The notes under the pieces were generated by a model. That model made no database searches and was not told where the DNA came from. It saw nothing but the letters and a program-made list of their open reading frames with translations. From JAJXZJ01 sp050012855 (GTDB lineage: Bacteria > Verrucomicrobiota > Verrucomicrobiia > Limisphaerales > J093), in the NCBI GenBank assembly GCA_050012855.1, contig JBEKGJ010000019.1, positions 1 to 64,000 on the forward strand: DNA of 64,000 nt. Reading direction: 5' to 3'. Below, in pieces: positions 62,144 to 64,000 of this stretch. Within the stretch, counting starts at the first letter, position 1. Every line of letters begins with the position of its first letter. A program made the position numbers and the translations under genes.

Positions 62144-63532
62144 ATGAACGACTCCTCTCTCCGCAAATTCTACGGCTGGTTCACGATCCTCGGCTTGCTC
62201 GTCGGCCTGCTGGTCGTCGTCGGCTATTACAAGGACGAGTTCCGTGAGTGGAAGGTTTACCAGGGCAGCTACGTCCAGTTCGAGGTTCGCCGCGCCACGA
62301 CGCCCCAACAGAGGCGGCTGGCCGAGGCCACCCCCGTCGAAATCCGCCAGATCAATTTGTCCGAACTCCATCGTCTGGACCGTTGCACCACCTGCCATCT
62401 GGCGGTGGAAGACCCAAGCTACGGTGGCTATCCACAACCGCTGGCCTACCATCCGCTGCACGACCAGCACCCGTTCGAGAAATTCGGCTGTACGGTCTGC
62501 CACCGCGGCCAGGGCCGCGCCACTACCGTCGCCGATGCCCACGGCCACGTCCCGCACTGGGATGAACCGATGCTGCCGCTGCGCTACATCCAGGCTTCCT
62601 GTGGCCAGTGCCACCAGGCGGCCGACAATCCCGCCGCGCCGGACCTGGCCCGCGGCCAGCAGGTGTTCGAGGAGAACGGTTGCCGCGGCTGCCACAAACT
62701 CGCCGGCGTAGGCGGCATCATCGGGCCGGAACTGGACAAAGTCGGCGCGCGCCGTGCGCCCGAGTGGTTCCGGAAGCACTTCCTCGCCCCCGCCACCGTT
62801 ACGCCCGGCTCCGCGATGCCGCCGCAGAAGCTCTCCGAAACCAACCTCGAAGCAATCACCTTGTTCATGCTCAGCCAGACGGGCGAAGCGTTGCCCGGCT
62901 ATTACGCTTCGATGAAAGTGATTCCCAGTGCCAGTGAGGGCCGGCGGCTGTTCGAGCAAAAGGGCTGCATCGCCTGTCACTCCCTCGGCGGCAACGGCGG
63001 CAAGATCGGCCCGGCCTTGGACGACGTCGGCCTGCGGCGCACGCTGGAATGGATGGTCCAGCATTTCCGCGACCCGCAGACTGTTAGTCCCGGCTCAGTC
63101 ATGCCGCGGTTTGGCTTCACGGAAGCGGAGGCGCGCGCCCTCGCCGACTTCCTGTTACATCTGCGCGACGCAAAGGTGGCATTGAGCCTGCCCGCCCTGA
63201 TGAGCCCGGTCGAACGCGGCCGCGCGGTCTTCCGCAAGTACGGTTGCGCCGGTTGCCACGGTCCCGACGCCAAAGGCGGCGTGCCCAATCCCAACGCCAA
63301 GACGGCCCAGCAGGTGCCCGGTCTGCTCTACGTGGCCGACGGCTACACCAAGGCCGAACTGAAGGCACGCATCCTGAACGGCCAGAAAGAAATCACCGCG
63401 CTCGACCCCAAGCGTCCGCCGCCGCCGCTTTACATGCCGGCCTGGCGGGGCACCATTAGCGACACCGAAGTGGATGATTTGATCGCCCACCTCATCAGTC
63501 TGAAACCGAAGGGCGAGGAACCCGGCTTTTAG
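62144..63532 (+). CDS. Membrane-anchored hexaheme c-type cytochrome
   Basis: ATG 62144 starts an uncleaved anchor helix (residues about 11-28), followed by a periplasmic domain with six CxxCH motifs at residues 81-85, 116-120, 153-157, 180-184, 275-279 and 368-372. The last three modules look like class I mono-heme domains repeated (each about 90 residues with a PGSxMP-like Met ligand motif after the heme site: PGSAMPP, PGSVMPRF, LYMPAW), while the first three hemes are closely packed. It probably replaces cytochrome c1/f in this bc complex. The 230 bases between it and cytochrome b carry no convincing gene. Confidence 0.9.
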   Translation: MNDSSLRKFYGWFTILGLLVGLLVVVGYYKDEFREWKVYQGSYVQFEVRRATTPQQRRLAEATPVEIRQINLSELHRLDRCTTCHLAVEDPSYGGYPQPLAYHPLHDQHPFEKFGCTVCHRGQGRATTVADAHGHVPHWDEPMLPLRYIQASCGQCHQAADNPAAPDLARGQQVFEENGCRGCHKLAGVGGIIGPELDKVGARRAPEWFRKHFLAPATVTPGSAMPPQKLSETNLEAITLFMLSQTGEALPGYYASMKVIPSASEGRRLFEQKGCIACHSLGGNGGKIGPALDDVGLRRTLEWMVQHFRDPQTVSPGSVMPRFGFTEAEARALADFLLHLRDAKVALSLPALMSPVERGRAVFRKYGCAGCHGPDAKGGVPNPNAKTAQQVPGLLYVADGYTKAELKARILNGQKEITALDPKRPPPPLYMPAWRGTISDTEVDDLIAHLISLKPKGEEPGF

Positions 63533-63970
63533 TCCGGCACAGAAACAGAAACCGTCCGATTTCTGCGTCAGGCTCACCCCGCAACCTGCCGCCGGGCCGT
63601 GTTCCATGCGAAGCCGGAAGGGAGCCATGTGTGCCGGGCTGGCGGCAAGGAACCGCGGCATTCTCGCCATGGCGGCCCCTCTCACCTCGCTTTACCTCGC
63701 CTGCGAACCGGTTGCGAAGCCCGAGAACCGTCCGATGGTCATCGCCGTGGCCTTCCGGTTTCTTCAACCTCGCATAACCAACGGTTGGTTCGACACGGAG
63801 CCACTTCTTGCTCGCGACATTCTTACCCGGAGTCCGCAGCCGAGATTCTGAGCCGCCTGGCATTAAACGGTTAGCGCGGAAGGCGGCCACAATCGGAGGG
63901 TTTGATTCTTACTCTGGTTTTTTCCACCCATCCTTGAGCGAAAATGGGGGGCAATCCCAATTTGAGGAAG
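63533..63970. other. Intergenic stretch, no gene seen
   Basis: About 440 bases between the hexaheme cytochrome and a tRNA gene on the other strand. Short frames here are GC-driven shadows; no terminator with a T run is obvious. Confidence 0.4.
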
Positions 63971-64000
63971 TGGTGGCTGGGGGCGGAATTGAACCGCCGA
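63971..64000 (-). tRNA. tRNA gene, 3' part only (isoacceptor unknown)
   Basis: On the minus strand the sequence ends GGCGGTTCAATTCCGCC (T-arm) then CCCAGCC, A and an encoded CCA. The rest lies outside the window, so the anticodon cannot be read. Confidence 0.75.

Noticed and set aside
61914..62147. 77-codon ORF between cytochrome b and the hexaheme cytochrome
   Set aside because: Although its ATG overlaps the cyt b stop, the translation is Pro/Arg/Gly rich with no feature, and the codon pattern is unlike the neighbours; likely spacer DNA.

Overview
The window is high-GC bacterial DNA (about 63% by eye) and most resembles a Verrucomicrobiota chromosome of the Limisphaerales/Pedosphaera type. 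Pointers are a GFTLIE-type prepilin with a C-terminal H-X9-DG-like tail, a DUF6600 Trp/Gly-rich secreted protein, relics of REP-associated tyrosine transposases, ECF-sigma/LamG remnants, several secreted glycoside hydrolases, and leftover toxin-antitoxin modules. This placement is inference from family content; no marker gene such as rRNA is present.

Layout. 1-5.4 kb is an accessory zone: a 5'-truncated metallopeptidase with two membrane-protein genes, two decayed transposases, three copies of a 54-bp repeat, a Phd/PIN toxin-antitoxin pair and a lower-GC gene pair (nuclease-fold protein plus unknown protein). 5.8-14.1 kb carries an amino-acid permease, an RND efflux adaptor and pump, an FmdB zinc ribbon, a secreted protein and a small unknown. 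14.2-26.4 kb is one long complex I operon, nuoA-B-C-D-I-H-J-K-L-M-M2-N, with no nuoE/F/G and with a second NuoM. 26.5-30.6 kb has an alpha-L-fucosidase, two secreted or lipid-anchored proteins and a broken DUF433/DUF5615 pair. 31.1-33.1 kb looks like a short integron cassette array: three minus-strand genes, each followed by an attC-like site. 33.5-34.5 kb has a HEPN/MNT pair with a frameshifted toxin and a 7-bp minisatellite. 34.8-41.0 kb has an ABC export system, a collage of pseudogenes (ECF sigma, LamG anti-sigma tail, GH27) and an intact trehalase/GH63-like glycosidase. 41.2-43.1 kb has a prepilin-like protein and a glycosidase relic.

43.2-47.2 kb is the most unusual part: a three-gene operon with a rhodanese-like multi-pass membrane protein, a fusion of an Lgt-like diacylglyceryl transferase domain to a radical SAM domain of the Tes/MJ0619 type, and a small membrane protein. 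It may make or attach an unusual lipid. 47.6-53.4 kb (minus) is a signalling operon: a LamG-sensing hybrid histidine kinase, a lone receiver, and a protein with two kinase-like dimerisation segments, a receiver and a class III nucleotide cyclase.

A tRNA-Leu(UAG) with an integrase relic beside it separates this from 54.5-63.5 kb. There a PocR-AraC regulator precedes a respiratory cluster: two small c-type cytochromes, a coiled-coil porin-like protein, a GltD-like iron-sulfur flavoprotein, a Rieske protein, a fused cytochrome b and a hexaheme cytochrome c. With the nuo operon this suggests a quinone-based respiratory chain with an unusual bc-type complex. The window ends inside a tRNA gene on the minus strand.
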